The notes beneath the pieces were generated by a model. That model saw only the letters and a program-made list of their open reading frames with translations, was not told the DNA's origin and did not search any database. The position numbers were made by a program, and so were the translations under genes. A stretch of DNA of 64,000 nucleotides, taken from NCBI GenBank assembly GCA_001247695.2, contig LGRX02015756.1:43236-107235 (forward strand), written 5' to 3'. The stretch is from Cymbomonas tetramitiformis (Eukaryota > Chlorophyta > Pyramimonadophyceae > Pyramimonadales > Pyramimonadaceae). Below are positions 44,501-53,429 of the stretch, piece by piece; the first letter of the stretch is position 1, and each line of letters starts with the position of its first letter.

Positions 44501-47500
44501 GCAGCCTCCAACAAAATGTCCGTTTGCTGCTGTACATCCTCCGGCAGCAACTGTAGGTCCATGAGATTTGCCCCCACCCAATCAAGAACTTGTCCGCGCT
44601 GCTTCTCCCAGGAAACAAGCCGCATGCGAGGCGAAACCTTCAAAAAAATGTTGTAATGCGCGCAACTTTGCCCTCGCCACCGGCGATGTCCAAATAATTA
44701 AACGGTCGTTCGCTGAAACCATCGTAAAGAGCATTCAAATTCTGAAAAGAAGTGCTTGTCGTCTACCAATTGGCCACCAAACCGCAGTAAAGAAATCTGC
44801 CCGGTGAGCCGCCCCGCAACGACCACAAAGATCGATGAAAGTTCTACCCGTGCTGCTGCGACTGCACTCTGGAATCAAAATCCTCCACTTAGCCAAAATC
44901 CTGCGACCGTACACGTCGCACTCCGTACAACGAACACGAAGCGTGGCCACCGGAAAAGTTGGGAAAGCAGTACGGTCACTCTGTGGCGTGATCGGCATGA
45001 ATTAGTAACATTTTCTTGCGAAGTCCAGCAGTCTCGAACAAGAGCACCCCAAATAATGTCCAGGGAAAATCCGCGGAGGCACAAAGTCTGGCGAAGGACG
45101 TCTCGGCAGCCAAAGTTGGCACGTAATGCAACACGCACACGGGATGAAGGCTGGATGGGTCCAAGAACGACGATCCACCAAGGCTGCGTTCAACAAGAAT
45201 TCTTTACGGCTTTCGACGTTTCGGCGGTACGGGCGGAATTCTTGTTGAACGCAGCCTTGGTGGATCGTCGTTCTTGGACCCATCCAGCCTTCATCCCGTG
45301 TGCGTGTTGCATTACGTGCCAACTTTGGCTGCCGAGACATCCTTCGCCAGACTTTGTGCCTCCGCGGATTTTCCCTGGACATTATTTGGGGTGCTCTTGT
45401 TCGAGACTGCTGGACTTCGCAAGAAAATGTTACTAATTCATGCCGATCACGCCACAGAGTGACCGTACTGCTTTCCCAACTTTTCCGGTGGCCACGCTTT
45501 GTGTTCGTTGTACGGAGTGCGACGTGTACGGTCGCAGGATTTTGGCTAAGTGGAGGATTTTGATTCCGAAGTGCAGCCGCAGTAGCACGGCCAGAACGTT
45601 CATTGATCTTTGTGGTCGTTGCGGGGTGACTCATCGTGCAAATTTCTTTACTGCAGTTTGGTGGCCGATCAGGCGACGGCAAGCACTTCTTTTCCGGGTT
45701 TAAACGTTTCGAGAATGGTTTCAGCAAACGACCGTTTAATTATTTGGACATCGCCGGTGGCGAGGGCAAAGTTGCGCGAATTACAACATTTTTTGAAGGT
45801 TTCGCCCCGCATGCGGCTTGTTTCCTGGGAGAAGCAGCGCGGACAAGTTCTTGATTGGGTGGGGGCAAGTCTCGCGGACCTACAGTTGCTGCCGGAGGAC
45901 GTACAGCAGCAAACGGACATTTTGTTGGAGGCTGCTTTGTTTTCGGTGGATGCTTCAGGTGCGCTTTCAGCTAGACTGTGGCCAGCGCTGCCGGGTCCTT
46001 GGTTGGGCTTCCCGAAGAGCGCGGAGTTCAACAAATTTGCTCAAGTTGCGACATGGGCGCAGGCTCTGCTTCAGCTGACGGCACCAGTGCCGGGGACGGG
46101 AACTGTGATTTACAGTATCGCAGGGGAAGCACCTCTCAGCAGACTTGATGTGGGACTCGAGCTTCCTCTCTGCGGTGCGCATAGCATGGCGTGCCTCGGA
46201 CTCCAGCCGAGTGGCGGTTGCATTTGCAATCACCAGGTCTTCATGTGATGCCTTCTCCTGCTCATACTTTGCTGTCATCTCCAGGCAGTCCTTCTGCATC
46301 CACATAAGGAGCACATCCTTAATTCTTGGATGCCTTCTGTGGGTTTCTGCTGTAAATGTGCCCCTCACATACTTGCCGCATTGCTCAGAACGGACGTTGT
46401 TTGTTGTATAGGATCTCCGGGACTGGGACTGCTACACTGGTCCTTTCCTAAGAGCGTCTCAAGTCCTACCTCACTTCATAATTATAGAATGGCGGCTTGA
46501 AAAAATTCGAGGTCATATCTTCGGATACCAAGAATAGGTTCGGGAAAACCCCTGTACTTCATGAACTGAAAAATAATCAAAGGGATTGCATCGTGCCATG
46601 GAAGTGTAATTGAACATTGCAAAAGGGAAATTGGAGTGCAACGGAATTTCAGCGGTATCGGACAGAGAGTCTGTGACTCCTGCTTTTGTCCAGACAGAAT
46701 CTCACATGCCGTCTCGTGACAATGTACAGTAGGTACAAACCGACCAGTGGCCATTCAGCTCTGTTCCTTTCGCTTTCAGGAAGCAGGAATATCACGGGTA
46801 ACTGGAACTCTAGGAAATACAACGCCAATTGTTTTTAGCGATTTCACCTTCATACCAGCATTTACCTTGTATTCTGCAGGGTAGCTGAGATGACCACTGA
46901 GGGAGGCTCTCAGTCTGCTTTCCCACCTCTCCCGACACCGGGAACTTCGGATCTGACGAGTCGCACGGGAAGCGGGTGCCACAGCCCACCGCAAGCGAAG
47001 AGCGGACGCGGATCAGCTGATCACATCCGAGGGCGGACATCCGGGGCGCTAAAGCAGGAGGAGTAGCAAGGGAGCAAAAGGCCAGGGCAAGACGGCTGCA
47101 ATCGGCGGCCAGAGATGTGTGTGCCATCGGCCCAGTCAGCGCAACAGCCTTCTCCAGGGGCCCAGGATCAGGGGAGCGTGACGCAGCGGACAGCCGTGAG
47201 CCGCGGGCGCCAGTGCAGAGGTGCACCAGTGGATCGCCCGAGGAGTGAAGATGAGGTGGAAGCTCGGGCCTCTGTCGGTGTTTGATCACGGCGTCTCGCT
47301 GCGGGACGCGGCGTAGAAGCAGCAGCAGCAGCAGGGGCTGGACGCAGAGAAGGAGAGGCTGCCATATGCTGGAATGACATTTGGGATTTCCGCGGCATGG
47401 TTGGCTAGTCCATTACTTCATCTTGCGTGCATGAAGACGCGCGTGTTAATGGCCGCGTCCTGGCATTCTTGGGCACAATTTCGAAGCTATCGAATGCCTT

Positions 47501-50500
47501 GATAGGGGGTATGTAAGGGGTCAGAACCAGCGTTTGTTAGGGGGGTAAATCAATCGATTTGGACACGCGGAAACTTCTGTCCCGAGCTCTTGAACGACAC
47601 TGGGTGTCAGGACCAGAAGTGGGAACTGGGAGAGTCGGTGCACATGGAGCTGGCAATGCGGATGCAGCAATGGGCGCTGCAAGCCTCGACCAAGTGTAAG
47701 TACGGCCCACAGGTACAACGCTTCGTGCAGTTCAGGACACAGGAGAGGCGACCGTGGCTGCCCGCAACGGAGGCTACGGCACCGCTACACATTGCCTCTT
47801 CGCGCAAGGGAGGCATCAAGGCAGGGGCCATTGCACCGGTGCTTGTCGGCAATCAACCACCTTTGCGAGGACATGGGCTACTCCGGACTGGCGAAGGGGA
47901 GAGCTGTCACCAGAGTGGAGAAGAATATGGGTTCCACCCAGCCGCAGAGCTGGCCCTAAAACTAGGCGAGGTGGAGATGCGGCGAACGTGCCTGCTCGCA
48001 AGACACTTGCAGGGCTGGCAGGGAAGAAAAGAGAGACCCTCAACAGGTTTGCGGGGGCAAAAGATGAGACTAACGGAACTACCTTCCACTGCTCCAAGTC
48101 ATCGTTCTGTACAAGCAGTGACTTTCGCAGCCCGTTAATCTCCTGCTCCAGATCCTTAATGTTCTCCGCTTGCCTGCCTCATTTCTCCCACCCACATCCT
48201 CTTCCACCCCCTGAACTTACAAATTCCATTTTACTTCTGCACAAACCCTCAGTTTGCCAAACAGGCAGCACTGCCTTACTTTTTTCAGTATTCTGTCCAA
48301 GATCTTTCGATTGCTAATATCATACTTTAAGGTGGATTCAATTCTGTCCATGCATGCATCAAAAGTCAACCAATGGGACATGAGAGGTGGAAAGGCAAAA
48401 AAGGAACAGAGGAATGACCGTGCCGGCTCGTGGCCATTTGTACTACAATGCAGGGTCACGGCACGGCATGCGTCATTCTCTTTCAAGTGGAAAGATATGG
48501 AATCTAGTGGTTTCCTCTAGAGAGCAGTTGATGACACCTGATGACGCTGTCTGGGCAGATTGAGATAGTATGATAGTCGAGAGATGACACAGACAGTATT
48601 TAGGATCCGCAGCTTTCGGAGCTGTAGCTCTGTTCCTTCTTGAGGTTGACCCTACCAAAACAACCCTAATATCAACCCTAGTACATCTTTTATGAGCGCC
48701 ACCTTTGTTTGCCTTCTGCTGGCATCCCACCTTTTCTCACGCATGCTTAAGTTCCTCTTCTCGCGATCGAGATCTTCCAACATGGACCCAATCTTGACCC
48801 CTGCTTCCCTGCGCAACCACAGAATCCGAGCTCATCTTCATTCTAAGCATATAACACATAGACGACAGCGAGCCAAGAGCTGGAAGCACAGTGGAGAGAG
48901 AGAGAGAGGGAGAAAGAGGGAGGGAGAGTACCTGTACTTTGCAAGCCACTGCAGCACTCTTCCGGTGACCTTCCGCATCCAACCCTGGCATGTGCAAACA
49001 CCCTCCTTCCATGGCGCACGTGTCATCGTATCCTTGTCTTTGAGCATACAAAACAGGCCGTCCCTATCAGATGACCAGCCATCTGCCTGCCACCTCCATC
49101 GCGGGCACCGCCAGACAAGTCAAGCCCCTGGCGGAGGACCGGCCACCCGCACGCCATATCAGAGACGCCACTCGACAGCACACGCGCCTGGCGGAGGACA
49201 GTCCATCCGCACGCCACATCCACGAGAGGCACCACTAGGCGGCGCATACCGGGGCATCGGAAGGCCCCAGCCATGAGAGCTAGCCGCCGGTGCTCTTCGG
49301 GTGGATCTGTGCCTCATTCGTAGCAAGCCGCACTCCTGGTTGAGGACCATATCTTTCTGCTAAAGGAGGCAGTGGGAGGAAATTGAAGGGGCTGTATAAA
49401 CTTTGGTTTGGGCGAACCACGAGCATGCTGAGCAGGATACCACGCTCCTTACATTCGACGGAAACCTGCTGCACCATTTCTATGAGGCCAACCTGTACGC
49501 CACCGATCCACGACAACAATCCCAAGTCATACTATCTGCTAAAGGAAACGGAATCGACTTCTCACGAATTTAAACATGGTGATGACATTTCCCATGTTTA
49601 AAACAATCATCTCCCCAATGCGAACACATCACCTGCTGATTTTATAGTGCTGAGTTTGGCAACATAAACCCCAATTTCCATTGTCTCAGGTCCATGAGTG
49701 GTGTGTCCACATGATGTAAAGAAATCTGAGACAAAGTTCAATAGTAGATTTTACCTCTACAATTTGTGCAGCAGTTGCATATACAAAATCTGTAATCCTA
49801 TTAATTTGCCGCCGCAGGCCGTCATACACTTTGATATACCTTACGGTATCTACTTAATTAACCACATGCATTAAATGTACTAAAATGTCGCAAGGCACAT
49901 GCCATAGCATCTGTGCGACATAGGTCACAAGCATATATCTTCTCGTCGCTCCAGAGTGTTTGAAGTTTTCACGGCACAGACAGACGAACGATGTGACAAC
50001 TGAGGGGTGAGGATGCTTCTGAAGCGAGCAGATTGCCTGAAGCCATTCGTTACTTGCTTTGATATAAGGGATACGATGAGCTTACCGATGGACTCTACAT
50101 TTTGTTGAAACTAACAGCAGGCAATCCCCTGCGAATGTGAATTGAATTACACGTAATTACTTTTGGCACATTTGTCACTTTATTACAGAGTTAGACCACG
50201 CGGGGGTACACATGTTGGCAAATTTGCTGTTTCTTGGGAAGGAAAATCTCCGAAACGCAGCAGCTGTATTGTTTACGGTTTGAAGAAATATCTAAATTGA
50301 AATGCAGTGGAAGTTTGCTTGAATTGGAGTGCAACGGAATTTTAATGGTTTCAGAAACAGAGTTCGTGACTCTTGTTGCAGTAGAGTAATATGACACATG
50401 TAGCACCATGACTCTGTACAGTATTAAACATGGCCGCGAGCCAAGCCGATGACACCTGACGACAATTGCACGGGTAGATCGAGATCGGACAGTCGAGAGA

Positions 50501-51593
50501 TGACACAGACATATCGAATATAGGATCTGACAAGGATCCGTAGTTTGTGGAGCCGCAGTTCTGATTCGTTTGTACCTTACCCACACTTTGTGAGGGATAT
50601 CCTTAATTGGGTATTGACGCTATCAAAGGATACAGGGTCGGTATGTGTGATAATGATTTAGAACAATAAAGTAGGATACCAATCTAGAATGCCAAGGTAG
50701 TCCTCTAGTGGGGCTGGACTCCCCTGCATGTGAAAACCATGTGCTCAAATGTCTGCTCCAAAGTGCTCTATCTGCCCGGAGTGATTAGGGTGTTTGATGA
50801 TTGTCGGGAAAACTTAAGCTGAGAGTGTCGGGTACAGAAAGTACCTGCAGCAAGGACTCAAGCTGCATCATGTCAACGAGCTCACAGTCTACCTGGGCAG
50901 AGTTGTCGATCGTAGAGAAATCGAACGAGAGGCCCATCTCATGCACCTGCTCCCAAAGTTAACATACGTAAGTGACTGGCTACCTCGCCCGCAGCACCTG
51001 CGCTTAGGCAAAGTTGGAATTTTCTTTAAATCCTACCAATTACCTCTAAGGGTGCAAGGCTAAGTGTTAAGCTCCTTTCGGGTGAGAAGAGCTTTCCCCG
51101 CAAATTGCCATACTTTCAAATGCGCCACGAGCAAAAAGGAGGCGCCCGCAGATTGCCATACTTTCAAATGCCCCACGAGCAAAAAGGAGGCGCCCCAGAT
51201 TGCCATACTTTCAAATTCCCCACGAGCAAAGAGAAGGAGCGCCGCAGATTGCCATACTTTCAAATGCCCCACGAGCAAAAACGAGGCACCTCATTGATTT
51301 GCCCCATGACTGACAAGGTTAAATAGCAAAATTATATAGCACAATCTACAATGATTGCTCTCCTGAATTTACAGAAGTAGGATTTAAAGGGAGATTCATT
51401 GACGTAATATGTGTTCGTACCATGCTGTCTAACGTTGCTGCAAGCTCCCATACTGCAGCTCGACCTATTGCATCGAGCCCCGGCACCAAAACAGCGATGA
51501 TTCGTGATGCAGATGTTTCCTTGGGCTTAAAATAGTGCATGTTGCACTTATCACTCACCAAGGGCAAGTAATCTGCGTATTCCAACAATATTC
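41540..51593 (-). CDS. Coiled-coil protein, ten-exon chain, possibly axonemal
   Basis: Exons in transcription order: 51593-51421, 50946-50845, 49492-49421, 49086-48932, 48808-48731, 48173-48083, 46371-46133, 44215-44131, 43826-43743, 41659-41540. Every internal join keeps phase and has GT-AG ends. Sequence: ILLEYADYLPLVSDKCNMHY; VHEMGLSFDFSTIDNSAQVD; GLIEMVQQVSVECKERGILL; LDREKRNLSMREKRQAENIK with DLEQEINGLRKSLL; a long Glu/Lys/Ala-rich helix (KYEQEKASHEDL, ESEARHAMRTAERKLESHIK); EGFRDMAKQLEIEAG; and KRMQGLRNDTKPKKPDM. The QVSVECKERG segment followed by heptad-like helices recalls axonemal dynein light-chain-domain proteins (p28, AXDND1), which would suit an alga with flagellate sperm; that identity is weak inference. 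One intron holds a tyrosine-recombinase relic, another the palindromic element. Ends not found. Confidence 0.7.
41785..41985. repeat. 41-bp minisatellite, ~5 copies
   Basis: Unit CGAAGGCCTGCGCCTCCCAT, GTTGGACCCAATGAGCCCAG, C. Lies in the last recognised intron of the coiled-coil gene. Confidence 0.97.
42700..42960 (+). other. Weak plus-strand open segment
   Basis: A frame reading LMVCYGGWHLVQQLLAQVAE then LARRLGMGTG has a helical, retroelement-like look, but it has no start, no neighbours and no family match I can name. It lies in an intron of the minus-strand gene, so a transposon scrap is the likeliest explanation. Confidence 0.25.
43195..43648. repeat. ~40-bp minisatellite, ~11 copies
   Basis: Unit GCGTGCAGGTATCCAGCGCC, CGCCCACGCATCTCCTCCTT, alternating with a variant ending CACACATGCCCTCCTT. 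Intronic. Confidence 0.97.
44236..44643 (-). pseudogene. gag N-terminal fragment, left arm of the palindrome
   Basis: Reads VSPRMRLVSWEKQRGQVLDW, then LLPEDVQQQTDILLEAALFS and NKFAQVATWAQALLQLTAPV, matching the gag at 37229. It stops being gag at the arm end (44319); codons beyond that come from host DNA. The start corresponding to 45718 in the other arm is out of frame here because of small differences near 44650-44690. Confidence 0.6.
44735..44998 (-). CDS. 87-codon Cys-pair frame, left arm
   Basis: Intact ATG-to-stop frame: MPITPQSDRTAFPTFPVATL, RCTECDVYGRRILAKWRIL, IDLCGRCG, WWPIGRRQALLF. Two C-x2-C pairs about 40 residues apart suggest a zinc ribbon-like fold. About 90% identical to the right-arm copy. 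Whether it is translated is unknown; it precedes gag in all three related copies. Confidence 0.55.
   Translation of the reverse strand: MPITPQSDRTAFPTFPVATLRVRCTECDVYGRRILAKWRILIPECSRSSTGRTFIDLCGRCGAAHRADFFTAVWWPIGRRQALLFRI
45440..45703 (+). CDS. 87-codon Cys-pair frame, right arm
   Basis: Same frame as the left-arm copy, with substitutions such as LCVRC for LRVRC, PKC for PEC and a changed segment after the second Cys pair. Both C-x2-C pairs are kept. It opens about 20 bases after the upstream small frame ends, and is followed about 15 bases later by the gag ATG at 45718. Confidence 0.55.
   Translation: MPITPQSDRTAFPTFPVATLCVRCTECDVYGRRILAKWRILIPKCSRSSTARTFIDLCGRCGVTHRANFFTAVWWPIRRRQALLFRV
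45718..46120 (+). pseudogene. gag N-terminal fragment, right arm
   Basis: ATG 45718: MVSANDRLIIWTSPVARAKL, SWEKQRGQVLDWVGASLADL, then the same residues as the left arm to TAPVPGTGT. Gag ends at the element border; the frame then runs into host sequence antisense to exon 46371-46133. Truncated, not functional as gag. Confidence 0.7.
46600..46745. repeat. Dispersed repeat, copy 1
   Basis: The segment TTGGAGTGCAACGGAATTT to CAGAGAGTCTGTGACTC recurs at 50320-50400. Lies in the intron between exons 48173-48083 and 46371-46133. Identity of the parent element unknown. Confidence 0.6.
47600..48010 (+). pseudogene. Tyrosine recombinase (DIRS-type) N-terminal domain, frameshifted relic
   Basis: Core-binding domain of a phage-integrase-like recombinase in three pieces: ALQASTKCKYGPQVQRFVQF to GIKAGAIAP in one frame (to about 47835), SAINHLCEDMGYSGLAKGRA then VTRVEKNMGSTQPQ in another (47846-47945), and ELALKLGEVEMRRT back in the first. 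The layout (Ser/Thr-x-x-x-Y helix, then LSAINxxH, then a K/R-rich linker) is that of recombinases carried by DIRS-class elements. The catalytic Arg-His-Tyr domain is absent. It lies antisense inside an intron of the coiled-coil gene. Confidence 0.6.
48525..48665. repeat. Dispersed repeat with copy at 50440-50580
   Basis: Shared words in the same order: GATGACACCTGA, AGTCGAGAGATGACACAGAC, TTAGGATCC or ATAGGATC, then GTAG..TTGGAGC-like and TTCTGTTC-like segments. Both copies are intronic. Together with 46600/50320 this suggests an old interspersed element. Confidence 0.65.
49493..50844. other. Intron of the coiled-coil gene, AT-rich, with dispersed repeats
   Basis: No exon found between 49492 and 50845. 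Repeat copies at 50320-50400 and 50440-50580 as noted. 49620-50180 shows nothing I can support. Confidence 0.5.
51080..51295. repeat. ~44-bp minisatellite, 5 copies
   Basis: Unit GATTGCCATACTTTCAAATG, CCCCACGAGCAAAAAGGAGG, CGCC. Lies in the intron 50947-51420. Confidence 0.97.
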
Positions 51594-51611
51594 CTGGCAA
51601 TAAGAAAGCAG

Positions 51612-52875
51612 AGTCCGCCATCAAGGCTCGCACAAGAGGCGACCGCCTCCGACATCAAGGCTCGCACACGAGGCAACCGCCTCCGACATCAAGGCTCGCA
51701 CAAGAGGCAACCGCCTCCGCCATCAAGGCTCGCACACGAGGCGACCACCTCCGACATCAAGGCTCGCACACGAGGCGACCACCTCCGCCATCAAGGCTCG
51801 CACACGAGGCGACCACCTCCGACATCACGGCTCGCACACGAGGCGACCACCTCCGACATCAAGGCTCGCACACGGGGCAACTGCCTCCGCCATCAAGGCT
51901 CGCACAAGAGGGCGCCGCCTCCGACATCAAGGCTCGCACAGAGGCAACCGCCTCCGCCATCAAGGCCGCACACGAGGCGACCACCTCCGCCATCAAGGCT
52001 CGCACACGGGGCAACCGCCTCCGACATTAAGGCTCGCACACGAGGCAACCACCTCCGACATCACGGCTCGCACACGAGGCGACCACCTCCGCCATCAAGG
52101 CTCGCACACGAGGCAACCGCCTCCGACATCAAGGCTCGCACACGAGGCAACCGCCTCCGTCATCAAGGCTCGCATAAGAGGCGACCGCCTCCGCCATCAA
52201 GGCTCGCACACGAGGCAACCGCCTCAGAAACATCACCGGCTCGCACAAGAGGCAACCACCTCCCGACATCAAGGCTGCTAAGAGGCAACTGCCTCCGACA
52301 TCAAGGCTCGCACACGAGGCGACCACCTCCGCCATCAAGGCTCGCACAAGAGGCGACCGCCTCCGTCATCAAGGCTCGCAAACGAGGCAACCGCCTCCGA
52401 CATCAAGGCTCGCACGAGGTGACTGCCTCCGACATCAAGGCTCGCACACGAGGCACCGCTCCGACATCAAGCTCGCACAAGAGGTGACTGCCTCCGACAT
52501 CAAGGCTCGCACACGAGAGCACCGCCCGACATCAAGGCTCGCACAAGAGGCAACTGCCTCCGGCATCAAGGCTCAGCACAGCGGCGACCGCCTCCGCCAT
52601 CAAGGCTCGCACACGAGGCAACCGCCTCCGCCATCAAGGCTCGCACCGACGCGACCACCTCCGCCATCAAGGCTCGCACACGAGGCGACCGCCTCCGCTC
52701 ATCAAGGCTCGCACACGAGGCGACCGCCTCCGACATCAAGGCTCGCACACGAGGCAGCTGCCTCCGACATCAAGGCTCAGCACAAGCGGCGACCGCCTCC
52801 GCCATCAAGGCTCGCACACGAGGCGACCGCCTCCGACATCAAGGCTCGCACGCGTAGCACCCGCCATCAAGGCTC
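51612..52875. repeat. ~34-bp minisatellite, ~36 copies
   Basis: Unit CTCCGACATCAAGGCTCGCA then CACGAGGCAACCGC, with Gly/Asp-type swaps (GACATC versus GCCATC, AAGAGG versus ACGAGG) and one-base deletions that become frequent after 52400. It begins only about 20 bases upstream of the acceptor for exon 51593. Confidence 0.98.
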
Positions 52876-53429
52876 CCACGTGACGCGCTGTGACTTGCAG
52901 CTCATGTTACAACTTCCGGGGTGCTACCGCCAGTCTGATTCTTGTCATGAGGATATTCTGAGGACAGATGCCTTGGGTCCCACGTGCCACCTGGGTGCCC
53001 CACAGACCCCTCTCCAAGCCGGCTTAGATCCCTCTCAAGCCGGCTTACTTCTCAGTTGGATCACGATCAGAAAGATGAAGAGGCGCCAGCAATAAAACAA
53101 TGTTGTGCGGGTGCGCTGGATTACAGAATTGAGCAGGACGGCGCACCACTGGCTGTGTTTGGACGTGTAACTCGTGGCGTACTATCCCTCTCGGCCACTT
53201 GCCGCCGGACAGTCCCCAGAGCTGAATAGAAGCCACTTGTTGACACCAGCTCGCACCAATCCACTGCCTGCATGTATTACATGCCATCACTCGTCACGCA
53301 GGGCTGATGTGTGGGGGAGAGGATGTGCCGGGTTGTGCTACGAAGAGTGCTTGTCGAGCGGGCAGCGAGCCTGAGTCACTCAAAGAGGGCCCTGCTCCGG
53401 GAGTTGGGGGAGCACACGGACCACATTCT

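Larger units (their letters stand above)
44319..46122. mobile_element. 1.8-kb palindromic element: two head-to-head DIRS-like fragments
   Basis: Left arm 44319-45202 and right arm 45236-46122 are inverted copies separated by 33 bases (45203-45235). Both arms begin at the same internal point of the retroelement (just inside its first small frame) and end at the same point in gag, followed by the shared terminal word TTTACAGTAT (44321-44330 inverted, 46110-46119). Outer ends read CAATACTGTAAAGC on the left and, inverted, CGATACTGTAAATC on the right. Arms differ by scattered substitutions and small indels. The element fills the intron 44216-46132 of the coiled-coil gene. No target duplication is visible. 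Confidence 0.85.

Noticed and set aside
46136..46248. Continuation of the right-arm gag frame past 46122
   Set aside because: Homology to gag ends at the palindrome border; the rest is antisense to a host exon.
46329..46371. Acceptor at TTTACAG|CAG for the long coiled-coil exon
   Set aside because: It breaks phase with the exon at 48083, while the acceptor at 46372 keeps phase on both sides.
51612..52875. Possible CRISPR-like array of ~34-bp units
   Set aside because: Units are directly adjacent without unique spacers, and the setting is eukaryotic; it is a minisatellite.
53045..53290. Minus-strand open frame with Cys/Trp residues
   Set aside because: No splice pair or protein-like periodicity; it probably reflects GC content next to the 34-bp satellite.
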